Assembly (NCBI GenBank): GCA_022495005.1
Contig: JAGYXB010001009.1
Span: forward strand, 620,001 to 684,000
DNA from: Rhyacophila brunnea
Taxonomy: Eukaryota; Arthropoda; Insecta; Trichoptera; Rhyacophilidae
DNA length: 64,000 nucleotides
Direction: 5' to 3'
Positions 14,001 through 24,373 of this stretch are shown one piece after another; the stretch's first letter is position 1, and the number at the start of each line of letters is the position of its first letter. The translations under genes were made by a program, and so were the position numbers. The notes beneath the pieces are model-generated. The model saw nothing but the letters and a program-made list of their open reading frames with translations, searched no databases and was not told the DNA's origin.

Positions 14001-14328
14001 AAGAACCGAAATACAATTCAATTTGATTATTAATAAGTCCGTGTTACATATTTTCTTTCATATTATCCTTTCAATATTAGGTCTATCGGCTTATGGAGAC
14101 CGTTACCAATCAGGTCAATACCTCAAAGACAACCATCATGCCGCAACAGAAGAAGAACTCGATCCATATTACGCAACGTCAAGCAACCAACGCGGTCATG
14201 GAACCTTCAAAGCTGGTCAAGTAACGTCGCCAGAAGACTTAAGGGACCGCCTTGAAAAGCTTTTCGTCACAAAGCACGGTCACAATAGGGCGGGAAACGG
14301 AGCGAGAAACTTTGCGTGGAATTCATAA
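7687..14328 (+). CDS. Osiris family (DUF1676) secreted/membrane protein, 4 exons (gene A)
   Basis: I read four exons, 7687-8015, 9370-9551, 13244-13483 and 14081-14328, totalling 999 nt (332 aa plus stop). Junctions are AG|GTTTAT..CTAG|G, CAG|GTAAAA..CCAG|C, CAG|GTACAG..TTAG|G. The split codons give Arg110, Ala171 and a Gly, with no stop introduced. The protein has a signal peptide (about 1-28), a Cys pair at 49 and 62, and an ISDGI..RRDE stretch. A long hydrophobic segment rich in Leu, Phe and Lys spans about 175-228, followed by a Gly/Tyr-rich linker and a polar tail. This order is the Osiris plan: Cys region, DUF1676, hydrophobic segment. Osiris proteins are insect-specific and, in flies, are made in cells secreting cuticle, where they localise to endosomal or secretory vesicles. 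I see no AQxLAY motif in the tail. The member number cannot be assigned by eye. Length and order fit a functional gene. Exon choice is inferred from reading frame and splice signals, not from transcripts. Confidence 0.88.
8016..9369 (+). other. Gene A intron 1, with a foldback MITE
   Basis: This 1354-bp GT-AG intron (phase 2) contains the 297-bp inverted-repeat element at 8629-8925. No other coding potential consistent with Osiris is seen. Confidence 0.8.
8629..8925. mobile_element. Foldback MITE with long terminal inverted repeats
   Basis: The left end CCAGTGGGTCTATTCTA and the right end TAGAATAGACCCACTGG are perfect reverse complements. The inverted match continues inward through TTATCGAC..AAAGTGAT and further, giving arms of roughly 130 bp around a centre near 8770. 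The ORF at 8598-8810 is only the arm read through. One arm of the same family lies at about 4290-4455, inside another element. No clear target duplication was found. Confidence 0.85.
9370..9551 (+). CDS. Gene A exon 2
   Basis: The acceptor TTCTAG precedes 9370 and the donor CAG|GTAAAA follows 9551. The exon encodes about 60 residues from SILEGASSLMSRR to AEPSTG. It enters one base into a codon completed from exon 1 (AG+G, Arg) and leaves one base (G) for exon 3. The residues between the DUF1676 Cys region and the hydrophobic segment are variable in this family, which fits. Confidence 0.8.
9655..9770. repeat. Dispersed repeat, copy 1
   Basis: This stretch, with GTCTATCTCATCGGTTTGAAA and then CTTCATTCCGTATTTATAT, resembles 48268-48340 (GTTTATCTCATTGGTTTGAAA, CTTTATTCTGTGTGTCTAT) in the same order and spacing. 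The class is unknown. Confidence 0.5.
12598..12720 (+). pseudogene. Decayed RTE-like LINE reverse-transcriptase C-terminus
   Basis: The translation near 12615 reads KWTGHVTRMDK, then after stops NGPKGK. This matches the KWAGHI...GTKRPQGR block at the 3' end of the LINE at 34876-35640. Stops and frameshifts are present. A further possible tail extends to about 12975 but is not clear. Confidence 0.55.
13244..13483 (+). CDS. Gene A exon 3 (hydrophobic DUF1676 core)
   Basis: A polypyrimidine tract and CAG end at 13243, and the donor CAG|GTACAG follows 13483. The exon encodes the Osiris hydrophobic core, including the signature-like run LSKKALILAKIAVVAS, then a Gly/Tyr-rich linker ending near GGSGPG. 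Homologous positions in genes B and C read AGAALIIAKISLL and AGKALLIGKIALVLS, which confirms the family and frame. Confidence 0.87.
14081..14328 (+). CDS. Gene A exon 4 (C-terminal tail)
   Basis: The acceptor CAATATTAG precedes 14081. The last base of exon 3 plus GT makes Gly and the frame then runs to TAA at 14326. The tail is polar, with YGDRYQSGQY, a charged HAATEEELDPYY stretch and a basic end. The nearest canonical AATAAA is at 14669-14674, about 340 nt past the stop. Confidence 0.8.
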
Positions 14329-14668
14329 ACCAATACGTAAGCTAGTAGTGTGAATATCTAACAATATTAAACTTTGACAAATAACAACTAAGTTCACATT
14401 AAATACAAATTCAAAGTTCAAATTAATTAATTAACGTTTTAAAAGATTGGATTAATTTAGAAAACGTTTAGTTTTTCTAAAACATACTTAATAGTAAAGT
14501 TTCCATATCTATCAATATGAAAAAAAGTCTACAAGTAAAGATAGTAATCAAACGATCATAGCAGGAAGAAAATACTTTTCACTTTTATATGCTCACTACT
14601 TTCATTCAATGTCATTTAATAATGGATATTTTTACCAGTACTAATTTCTCCATAGAACTAATTTTGAA

Positions 14669-14674
14669 AATAAA
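14669..14674 (+). terminator. Candidate polyadenylation signal of gene A
   Basis: This is a canonical AATAAA about 340 nt after the TAA of gene A. Such hexamers occur often by chance in this AT-rich DNA. Confidence 0.3.
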
Positions 14675-16976
14675 TATTTTACTTAGTAATATTTATTATA
14701 ATTGTGGATACACACATTATATTTCATATAATATATACATTTTGAAAGCTAATGTATAACCCCTGGTACAAAATTAACTACCACTATAAATTTATAATAA
14801 AATAATCATCAATCTACCAACACAATATATTATCATTTAAAATACCTTTTTTAATGTCGTGAATATCTTTAAAGTGCAATGAATATTAAAATTAGATAAA
14901 AAAAACACCCGCATATAATTAATATGTAATATTTGGTATTCACGTTTTATATATAATTATAATATAGAGATTACTTAAAATATTTTTGTTTTATTACATT
15001 ATATAAAAAAATGACTAAAAGCATATTTTTTACAGATTAAAAAAGTGTTTTTTATGTTGCATTTATATTATTCAACAAAATAAAATAAATACATTTTGTT
15101 ATTATTTACAATTTTCAATGTGAAATTGTTAGGTAGGTAGGTAATTGAAAAATGTAAGTATGTAATTTATATCGTCACCTCAATATACTACAACTATATA
15201 ACTCTGATTTGGTCATTGTTGGGAAAATTAAATTTAAACTTTACTTGATTAACATAAACCTAGACTATAATTATTATTATTTAAAATAAAAATCAATTGT
15301 ATGAAAAAATATTGTAGATATATTATTTTATTTATTTAATGCATTTATAGTTTTAAAGTTATCTAATACTTTCAAACACAAAATTAATAAAATTCCCATT
15401 AACTTCTCACGTATCTAGTTTTATTATTTTGTAGAGAAAGAAAATGTAGAATCATAATTATTCAATAGGTTTCTCAAAAACAGTGAAAATCAAGTTATCT
15501 AGTTGTAGTATTGAGGTGATGATATTATAGTATATTACTAAGATTACCTACCTCTAAATTTATTGAAAACTGTTAGGTTACTATTTTACATTGAAATAAC
15601 TGATTCATATATTTTTTTATTATTACTTCTACCAAATAGTACTAGATTAGGTTTAGTAGTTAGAATATTACTCATTTTTATGGTTGACTTTTAATCTGAA
15701 TAGTAGGTACGTGACAGTTGTTAATTCATATTAAATTGTAGTTATGGAAGTTAATTTCTTACAGGTATTAAAATTTTTCCATAATACCTGGATAAATAAG
15801 AAATGTTTTTTTTTAAAATAACTATGAATTAAATTTAATTAATAAGTTACTTATATATATATATATAAAATTACCTAATTTTCAATTTAAGTCAACATTA
15901 TTAGATATTATTCAAAATATTGAATTCAACATAAATAATAAGTTAAGTACATTTGTAATTGAGTGGGTTAAAAACAAAAAGTCTACACTCCATTGTTCAA
16001 ATGCAAAACAGTCACTATTTGAAATTAACTATTATTTTTAATTTAATCAATGGTCAAAGTAACTCAGTTAATATAAATTAATATAACTTATAATGTATCT
16101 AGAAATCCCTCAACACTATGTCATTATTTTCATGCGCATATCGCATGTAAGTAAGTAACGGAGAGTGGCCCTTTTGGTTTTGACCTACCCATTTAACCAA
16201 AAAGTCAGATTAATTGCATTTAATGTAAGTATACATATCTAGTACATAAGTAATATATTATTTAAGTTTTGATGTATGATTAATATTAAAATAAAAAGTT
16301 TTAAATTAGATATTTTTTATGTAATTTTATATGATATTCTATATTATATTTTTATAATAAATCCGCTTTCATAAAAACGTGTTTTTTTTTTATTCCCTAA
16401 GATATTTTTCATTTCATGGTGCCTTTTGCAAGATTCTTTTACGGCAGTCTAAGAATATACATACCATGAGTTGTTAATTGAAAATTATCCGCTAAATTAT
16501 TACATTCGGTAGCTTTTTTACAGATTTTCTGAACTACGAATTGATTTGCTTGACATTCTATTCGCTAGAGCTTTTGGATATTCCTCGTTTTATTTAAATG
16601 AAGATAAAGTAACTATTGAATAATATTCGAATGAGCACCATAGCAATAAAGGAAGACCAGTTTACATGACATTATCGTTTGAAGAAAACAGCCACCGAAA
16701 TATACAAATCTGTAATCGTGATCAACGCATTGAATTAAGATTATTTTGATTTTTTTTCGAATAGCCTACGCCACCCTTGAATTTTGTTCGCAGCACCCTC
16801 CAGAACACCACAGAATATACTTTTAATACCACTGCTTTAAATAATTGCTTACTACTTATTACTTACCCACTCTAAAGCAGTGGTTAAAATTCATGCATCC
16901 TTGTCAAAATATTATGTATTTGAATTTTGGATGACACAAATTCGAATGTCGATAGTTCAATAAATTATTTGTTTAA
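14675..16976. other. Intergenic region between genes A and B, left part
   Basis: This is AT-rich DNA with no ORF over 60 codons that resembles a protein. There is a short TA run near 15852-15866. Nothing else could be assigned. Confidence 0.6.
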
Positions 16977-17306
16977 CGGCCCACATACTCAGCGTATGTC
17001 AAAATGGAGATTTTGTGCTATTTTCAGAGCATGATCCTGGACATTCCTTAAACGTTGTAGACAATCTATTTATATAATTTTGAAGCCTTATTATCCTTTA
17101 TATAGATTTTAAACATTTTATGACTGCATAAAGTATTTTTATTACATAAAATAGTATTTTTTTAAACCTCTCGCTCTAATGTTTTAGAATATAGTTATAT
17201 TTCAGTACGTCCATGTGCAGTGGTGTTAATATTTTTTAGATTTATTAATTTTTGCTTTGAAAATAGCATAAAATCTCCATTTTTACCTACGCAGCGCACG
17301 TCCCCC
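16977..17306. mobile_element. 330-bp MITE with TTAA-like flanks, related to the 58870 foldback
   Basis: The left end CGGCCCACATACTCAGCGTA follows TTAA (16973-16976). The right end, reversed, is GGGGGACGTGCGCTGCGTAGG and abuts TGAA. About 50 bp at the two ends are inverted copies (TCAAAATGGAGATTTT..CTATTTTC against GAAAATAG..AAAATCTCCATTTT). The interior is homologous to the left arm of the element at 58870-60016. Insertion at TTAA points to piggyBac-type mobilisation, but no transposase is present. Confidence 0.8.
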
Positions 17307-18209
17307 TGAACTAACAACTAATCCTAGTAAAAAGCATAAGTACTGAGATATGTACAGGACATACGATTTTATGTGCTCTATTTTAGAGACAAATCTATGA
17401 TTTACTAAATGAGAAGCTATGACTAAGTAATATGTATTATATATTATGAATTTATGAGTATTTTATAATAGTTACTATATTATTTATAAGCCATTATGAA
17501 AGTTAAATAAATATCTTGGATTAATATACTGAACTGATTAATGTACTGACCTGAACTAGTTTTTATTCAATGGAAGACAATATTTGGAAAATATTTTTAT
17601 TCAGTAAGCTTGACATCATTTATATATTAAATTTAGTTTATCTTAACATTTAAATTCTTTCCGTAGTCTTAGCCATGAGTGTTGATGAATATTATTCTTT
17701 CTAGACGTGTCGTATGTTTATTGCATGCTATACAGCAATAAAACGTTTTCTAAACAAAAAAAGAGTAATTGAATGAACCGTATTGTGCCGTCAATCTCCG
17801 TAGAAATATTAAGTATAGTTTTGTCGTGGCTATTATTTTGTCACATGGCTATTGGCTAGCAAAAAACGATAAGTACTATTTTCACATGCTTTCACTGTGA
17901 CCTTAAATTTCATTAGATTAGAATCTATGCAGGGAAAGTAATATAATTTTCCGATTTTTTTTGTCACTATAACTTATTGTTCCACTCTATATGTCCACAT
18001 GGCATTAATGTTATTAACATAATCATCTTATGAATTCGTATATTTGACGGCAGATAGTTATATCTTCACGGTGTCATTATTTTTAGTGTGTATGTACGTC
18101 TGTTTTTGGCGTCTACTAATTGCGAGCGCCAATGTAAATAAATAAATAATAAAATAACGCACACATATAATTTTGAACTGTCACGCTTCGTTTTACGCGA
18201 AGATTTAAG
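17307..18209. other. Upstream region of gene B
   Basis: About 0.9 kb of AT-rich sequence before the candidate promoter, with no supported gene or repeat. Confidence 0.5.
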
Positions 18210-18246
18210 TATAAAAACAGATTTTCTTCCAAAAAACGATACAGTT
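18210..18246 (+). promoter_or_regulatory. Candidate TATA box and initiator of gene B
   Basis: TATAAAAA at about 18211-18218 is followed by TACAGTT at 18239-18246, about 30 bases downstream. This would give a 5' UTR of about 90 nt before the ATG at 18330. The spacing is canonical, and it is the best promoter candidate in the window. Confidence 0.5.
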
Positions 18247-18329
18247 ACTTTTTGGCTCTTCTTTGTATTACATCTCCGGCGCAAGTGGTTGCATTGACAA
18301 TCAACATATTAGCAAAAATAATTTTCACA

Positions 18330-18771
18330 ATGAATTCTTTACAGTTTACTTTTATATGCAGTTTTCTTTTGCATAGTTCATTATCGTTGCAAGTGGATAA
18401 CTCAAGTACACATGATAATATTAACACTTTACATATAGACAGTTTTAATTATGGTGTTATAACTACAGTTAAGCAATGTTTACAACAGAAAAACAAATTC
18501 GATTGTCTCAAGAGAAAAGTAATCGAGAAATTGGACGATGAAATGCATCGCAACAGGACTATCAACATCAGTGACAGCATTTTTATTAAGAGGGATTCAA
18601 AATGGGACGCTGAGAATAGCATTCCAAATGGACAGAGATCTTTGGGGTTAAGTAATTGGAAAACAAAGGGAACGTCAAACGCCAGTTTGAATGAAATGCT
18701 GATAGAAAAAGTTAACGACTACGTCAAGTCAATTGTTATCCAATTCAAATTAGATGGCGATTCTGTTGAAG
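18330..18771 (+). CDS. Gene B exon 1 (signal peptide and Cys region)
   Basis: The exon encodes residues 1-147 plus one base. The hydrophobic signal includes FTFICSFLLHSSLSL. Cys50 and Cys59 are followed by LDDE...ISDSIFIKRD, parallel to FKISDGIIMRRDE in gene A and FDGVSVVKRKD in gene C. The donor is GAAG|GTAAGT. Confidence 0.85.
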
Positions 18772-21700
18772 GTAAGTGCTAATGTCAATAATTATTACTC
18801 AAATAATAATGTATCGATATATTTTTTTAATGTATCATATAAATCAATATACTTTAGTTAAGAGTTTGGTGGTAATTCACTTTACTATAAACAATAATCG
18901 TAATTGACTATAATTGGAATAAATTTGCAATGCATCAATCAATAACAACATCGTTGTGTAGAGAGGTCAACATAAAAACTTTTTTTTCAAATATTCAATA
19001 ATTAAAACTGTTAGTAAAAATATTTTTGAAAGCTCTATTTATATAAGTTGTAATTTTAATACATATCGTTATCTAGTGATTTTTATAATATTCAAAATGT
19101 TCTCGAAGTATATCACGGTCCTCTTAGTCGATTGCTTAATATAGCGGGTTCTCGTCTGAAGGCTCCAAATTCAATTCTCAGTTAGGTTAAAATACATTTA
19201 TGTGAGCCTAGGTGTTTCTGAATGTAATTATTGTTTTTACTATAATCATTTAACATACCACTGTTTCACTACTTTACCTGGACCTTATCCCATAATATGA
19301 TTGTATTCATTTTATTAAAAATTATATTTTTTGGAGTTATTAGAAGAATAAGAAGAAGAGAATGTAAATGTGCCGCAGATGATGTCATGAGATTTTACAA
19401 CTTTCTTTTTAGACCAAACCAAACCTAACGTAACATAATCTAACTTACCCCAACCTAATATTAACTAATATAATCGTAGTTTGTTATAATGATGCATCAA
19501 AATGTATAAACATTTCAAATTTTTAATTAACAATAAATTATTGGATCGAAAAGCCTATGCACCGACAGAAAAGGGTATTTATTATAATTGTCTACATAGA
19601 ATAAATTGTTTTCGTAAAAAAAAAATATAAAAGCTCATGACGACATCTGCGGCACAATTACCGAAGAAAAAATACCCTTCAGTAACGTATAGTAAATTTT
19701 ATAAGTGAAGAGTGCTGAAGTCATATCACAAAAATATATGGAAAATTCCTTTCATTCACATTTATTGAAATTGATTCATGTTTAGATATGCTTATTTCAA
19801 TCATAAAATAGATACTCTTGATTTCGATAATTTGAGTGGAAGTGAAGGAGGGAAGAAGTATACTCAATTTATTAAATTTAATGACAATGTTTTGAAAACT
19901 GTTAAATTATAATTTCAATGTAATACTTACACATCAACGCCAGTTCAATTAATATATTTTTAACAATATTTTATTTTATTTTATCCATAACAAAGGTGTC
20001 AGTAACATACAAAAAAACTATAAAATGAGCGATCGGTTACGCTTTAAAAAGTTTCAATTCATAAAAAAATGTAAATAAGGTTATCAGAATTGTAAAACAG
20101 TTAAAATCATATTGCATATCATTAACAGTACGCGTATAATCATACCCCGTAAATTTACATCAAATGTACGCATAAACTATTTCGGTAAATTGAGGTTAAG
20201 TAATTCAGAGAAAATAGTTTACATTTACATAATATTACATTTAATTTATAATTGATCTTATCAACTCTTTTATTTTTATTTAATTATCACATGTTAAGTA
20301 GTACATTAATTAATATCGTGTATTATTCTTATTAATACAGTATTTTTTTTCATCAATAATAATTAAAAGTGGATAATTTAAAAGTAAATTTTTCCTTTAC
20401 GGCTGAGTCATGGGAAACTTTTCTATTAGTTGAACAAAATGCCCTTTCATCTATATTTTAAAATTATTAAATATAATTAACTATCTAAAGCCTTAATTCT
20501 ATTTTATTATAAAAATCACGAAAGGAACAAAAATAATAAATACTTTATATCTTAATATTTCAAGTAGCTTAATTAAATAATCGTTAGAAACGTTATATGG
20601 AGAATTACTTAACTGTGGGGTTGGATTATATTTATAATATTGTTTCAAGCATGCTTTGAGTAGGTACATCAGCAAGAATTCTTCAATGACGAAGTTAAAA
20701 ATTATAACCTAAAGAAAAATAACGAAACAAATATATTTTTAACTGCTTTTCAGTAAAGTTACAAACTGTGGCTTACACTGGCAATATTTTATCCTCAAAT
20801 ATTATCATTTTTATATATTTTTTTAATTATATTTAAATACTTATAAAACATTAGAATGTAACTATATCATAATATAATAGATTACTAAGTTAATATTATT
20901 AAAGCTCATTCTTTTCATTAAATCTCATATAAAAAATTAAATGGGTTTTTAAATTTGGTCTATTAGTCATTATCATATTGCATAGAATTTATCTTATAAA
21001 TAATACTATATTACTAGATACAATAGCTAATCATTTTTTTCAATATTTAAGTAATGATTTAATTTGTGTTACATCTATCAACAAAAATATTTTATTTTAC
21101 AGGAAGGAAAAAGAAAGGAGGTAAAGGGGGGCACTCTATGCTCTTGTATGGAGCCCTTGGGATGGCCAGTATCTTGGGACAGATTTTCATGGGAAAACTT
21201 GCGTTATTGGCTGGCGCTGCTTTAATAATTGCGAAAATATCTCTACTTCTTGCACTATTGGTACGTATTACGTTATTTAATTCAAAATATTTTTATGAGA
21301 AAAAAATATTAATCTGACTATCGATTCTTGGTGGATTAACAATTTTGATAAGAAAGGGAATATATTAAAAATCATAATGTAGAACGTAAATAAAAATCAG
21401 TTTACTTCAGAAATCATTGTTTGCTATATAAACAGTTTAAAGGATTTTTTTCTAAAACTGCGTAAGTAATTAATTGATGAATTTATTATAAATTTTTTTA
21501 TGAATAAATTCAAAAATTTTAATCTGCCGATTTGTATTCATAATAGACAATAATTTTTAACAATAATTATAATATCATAAGCCAAGTCCTATTCAATGTT
21601 CCAGTGTTTCCCAAACGTGTACCTCTTCTATAATTTTCGTAACACTGAGTACCCCTCGTCAAAAAAAATTGCATATACATACTTTGATTACAATCAAAAT

Positions 21701-24373
21701 ATATTTATTTTTTTCCTTTTTTAGTACCTTCATAAACAAAATAATAATGAACAAAAAATAAAATTCATTCATAATAATATATAAATAAAATAAATATAAG
21801 TTATATTATAAATAACATTCATTATAATAAATGAGAAGGATACAATTGTTAATGTTGAGACAGATCATAATTTGGTTCCCTGGTTGTTAATTTTAATCTG
21901 AGATGCGGTTCCACATCCAAAAGCTTGTTCCCTTTTTTTTGACTTAATGCCTACAAATGCTGAAAAAACAACTTCATGTAGATATGAAGTTGGAAAAGGC
22001 AAGATGTATTTCAGAACTTTCTCTGTTAAAACTGGATACTCATGTTGCATTTTCAACCAGAATGATGTTAACGTACACTCCTTATATTTATTTTTCAAAA
22101 ATCCATCTGAAGCTAATTCCAATAATTGGTCTTCTTCGGCATGCGATAAACCTCTTAGTATGGATGTTGTATTGATTTCGTATTACTGTTTGTTGCACCA
22201 AGCGTAGCCAAATCCCGGTGAAGCGCGTACCCCCACCAAACTCTTACCGTACCATACTTTTGAAAACAGTGCACTATTGGATGAAAGCATTTCCAAACTG
22301 ATTCCACTCCTCTCGGTTCTATACGTTACATTGCCACGTATATCCATACACATAATTATTTTGTTGATTCAACAGCTCTTAATTTTACCTCTCGGACGGT
22401 CTTAACCCATTGAGTATCAATGAATGGCTGTATTTCTCTAGATATTGTCCAGTTTTAGATCTATGTATCCAGTTTATTTAAATTTGAAGTTTCTTGCGTG
22501 TGTAATATATCACATCTAATAAACCTCTTCTGTCCCGTCGAGTGTCGTATTTTTTTTCTAGTGGGTCTATATATGCATGAGATGTTTTCAAATATAAATA
22601 AAAAATATAGATAAAAATAAATTATAGATAAAAAAAAATTATGCACGTTCAATATATCACATCCCTTACCCTTGTTTGTTCACTTATTTAATATTTTTTC
22701 GTTAAATGGACCTCTACTTTTCGAATACCTATATTTTTCAAATATATTATACGTTCACAAGAACTACAATGAGAGGTAATTTTCAATTGACAGACGTTGT
22801 CTAGGCAGTTAAAAGCTCTCCAGTGCAACTTCTGCAAATAATTTCATCAGATATACATATATCCAGTATCTAATAAATATATATAGTCGTTCTACCATTT
22901 AAGCTAAGTATCACTGATAAAGATCTATTTTTGTTCAGGAAAACTGTTTAAAATAATTTGTTTTATTGTCAAATTTATGTTTAAGCCTGCTTTGCTACTT
23001 TGCTGCTTACTTGAGCAAATTCCTGTATTCTAATTTTTAGGTCTTCTGAGTATAAAATGTGTATGCCATTAGCAAAGCGCAGATCACTCGGGTACTCTCC
23101 ATTTATAAGGATACCATTGTTATTCCAGTCAAATTGCCTGAACAAGTCGTCAAAGCTGTAAATAATTTTGTTCAAGTTATATCTTACTTTCGGATGTCTT
23201 TGCTGATAGGAAATCTTCGCAATGGTTTATGGAGATTGACGGTTTATTTATAATATTATAAAATTTGAAAGAGTTTGACAACATATTATCGATATTTCCT
23301 TGGCTTATGAATATTTTTCCATATGAAAAATTACAATGGCATGGATATAAAATATAGTACATCCTATTGAGGTATTATTGAGAACCACTATTTTGCAAAC
23401 ATTACTTTTATGCATAACACATTAAAATATAAGTTGAATAAATGCCCGATACTAAAGATTACTATGTGAATAAAATAGATGACGTCTAACATAATTTTTC
23501 TACGTGGTAAATACCAAGTGATATTTAGAAAATAATCAAAACTATCACAAAAATAAAACCAATCTGTGTTTGCTTCATTTATTTTTATTTCATAATTATA
23601 TAAACCCTTAAGGAGGAGAGGCACGCCAGCAGAGAACCTAGCGGAAAAATACGAAGCTTGCAATTTGAGATTTGTTTTTGATAATTTACAATTTCAACTG
23701 TATTAATTAATAAATATGTATCTGAAAATAGATTTTTAATTTTTTTTTAATTTAAAGATAAACTTACAATTGTAAAAAAATGTGAATTTGTTGCAGGGTC
23801 ACATCTTATTATTACATTTTATTTTATGGTCATATTTATTAGTATAATTTAGTTTATTAAGTTTTCAATTTTCTGTCGTTTAGAATTTGACTATTTCATC
23901 GTTTTAATAATTATTATAATTAATTTAAAAAACATCGATTTTTATAAAAATATAAATGTGTATAACATGAAATCCTTTTTATTTATATATCTTACAATTA
24001 TGTATGTTGAATATTGCATTCTTAAATCTTGTGAATTATTCGTTGAATTCACAAAAATAGTTAATTAAAAACTAGTTTTGTATTTAAAATAATATTTGGA
24101 TCGTTGTAAGCAAACATTTCTTATCGTAATTGTTTAAATTTTTCGCAGTCGGCAATTTCCAAAAAATCATCTGGAACTGAAACAGAACATATCGTATACT
24201 CCGGCGGCCATGACAGTCATCATGGAGGATGGCAGAGGTCAACATTGGCACAGGATAAAGCATACAGAGGACATGCTTACAAGTACTCCAGACCTAGTAT
24301 GGAGTCTCCAATGATGCAAAATATGGGATATTCAATTTACGACGAATCTGGTAAAGGAGACATGGATAATTAG
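18330..24373 (+). CDS. Osiris family (DUF1676) protein, 3 exons (gene B)
   Basis: The exons 18330-18771, 21103-21260 and 24149-24373 sum to 825 nt (274 aa plus stop). Junctions are AAG|GTAAGT..ACAG|G (phase 1, Gly148) and TTG|GTACGT..GCAG|T (phase 0). The protein has a signal peptide (1 to about 20), Cys50 and Cys59, and a polar middle with likely N-glycosylation sites (NRT, NIS). A basic GRKKKGGKGG run is followed by the hydrophobic DUF1676 core (about 158-200). The Ser/Gly/His tail carries AQDKAY at 234-239, which resembles the AQxLAY motif reported in Osiris tails. The start at 18330 (CACAATG) is chosen because the upstream in-frame codon at 18252 is TTG, not ATG. Gene B lies 4.0 kb downstream of gene A on the same strand and converges with gene C. 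The likely role is in cuticle-forming epithelia, by family membership only. Confidence 0.88.
19116..19240 (+). repeat. Degraded SINE-like repeat with tRNA-like head
   Basis: The sequence CTTAGTCGATTGCTTAATA followed by CCAAATTCAATTCTCAGT resembles the A-box/B-box layout of a tRNA-derived SINE. The B-box match is partial. Confidence 0.35.
19364..19661. mobile_element. MITE with ~30-bp terminal inverted repeats
   Basis: The left end reads GTAAATGTGCCGCAGATGAT and the right end, reversed, reads GTAATTGTGCCGCAGATGTC. Both continue into GTCATGAG. The element is about 298 bp, lacks an ORF, and sits in gene B intron 1. The superfamily is unassigned, with possible TA-type insertion. Confidence 0.75.
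21103..21260 (+). CDS. Gene B exon 2 (hydrophobic DUF1676 core)
   Basis: The acceptor TTTTATTTTACAG ends at 21102 and the donor TTG|GTACGT follows 21260. The exon encodes a short basic run and then about 40 hydrophobic residues, including GKLALLAGAALIIAKIS, homologous to the core of genes A and C. Confidence 0.87.
21602..22271 (-). mobile_element. Decayed hAT element in gene B intron 2
   Basis: The left end CAGTGTTTCCCAAACG is a typical hAT terminus. A diverged partner (reverse of GAAAACAGTG) ends at 22271. Between them the minus strand carries a hAT transposase C-terminal fragment at 21865-22122. No matching 8-bp duplication is visible, so the right boundary is tentative. Confidence 0.6.
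21865..22122 (-). pseudogene. hAT transposase C-terminal fragment (ZBED5-like)
   Basis: This 85-residue reading frame contains FWLKMQHEYPVLTEKVLKYI and LPFPTSYLHEVVFSAFVGIK. These correspond to the hAT dimerisation block (F-W...YP.L...LPF.T.YLCE..FSA...IK.K), with the usual Cys before Glu replaced by His. Only the C-terminus remains, with no N-terminal BED finger or catalytic domain. It is antisense to host gene B and is certainly not a host exon. Confidence 0.75.
24149..24373 (+). CDS. Gene B exon 3 (C-terminal tail)
   Basis: The acceptor TTTTTCGCAG ends at 24148 and the frame runs to TAG at 24371. The tail contains HIVYSGGHDSHHGGW, aligning with YEIVKHPQ...HTYSSSHYGG in gene C, then AQDKAYRGHAY, aligning with KQERAYSAH. 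It is too short to stand out as an ORF, and is supported by homology to gene C and by exact phase-0 joining. Confidence 0.85.
   Translation, partial: SAISKKSSGTETEHIVYSGGHDSHHGGWQRSTLAQDKAYRGHAYKYSRPSMESPMMQNMGYSIYDESGKGDMDN

Larger units (their letters stand above)
18772..21102 (+). other. Gene B intron 1 (2.3 kb)
   Basis: This phase-1 intron contains a degraded tRNA-related SINE head near 19116-19190 and a MITE at 19364-19661. The remainder is AT-rich and shows no coding exon. Confidence 0.75.
21261..24148 (+). other. Gene B intron 2 (2.9 kb)
   Basis: This phase-0 intron hosts a decayed hAT element at 21602-22271. Past it (22272-24148) I see short ORFs only, none with a recognisable domain. 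Confidence 0.75.

Noticed and set aside
18252..18329. Upstream in-frame extension of gene B
   Set aside because: The codon at 18252 is TTG, not ATG. The ATG at 18330 begins a proper signal peptide and lies about 90 nt after a good TATA/initiator pair.
22981..23663. Cluster of overlapping ORFs on both strands in gene B intron 2
   Set aside because: Overlapping short frames on both strands, no domain, no splice logic connecting them to gene B.
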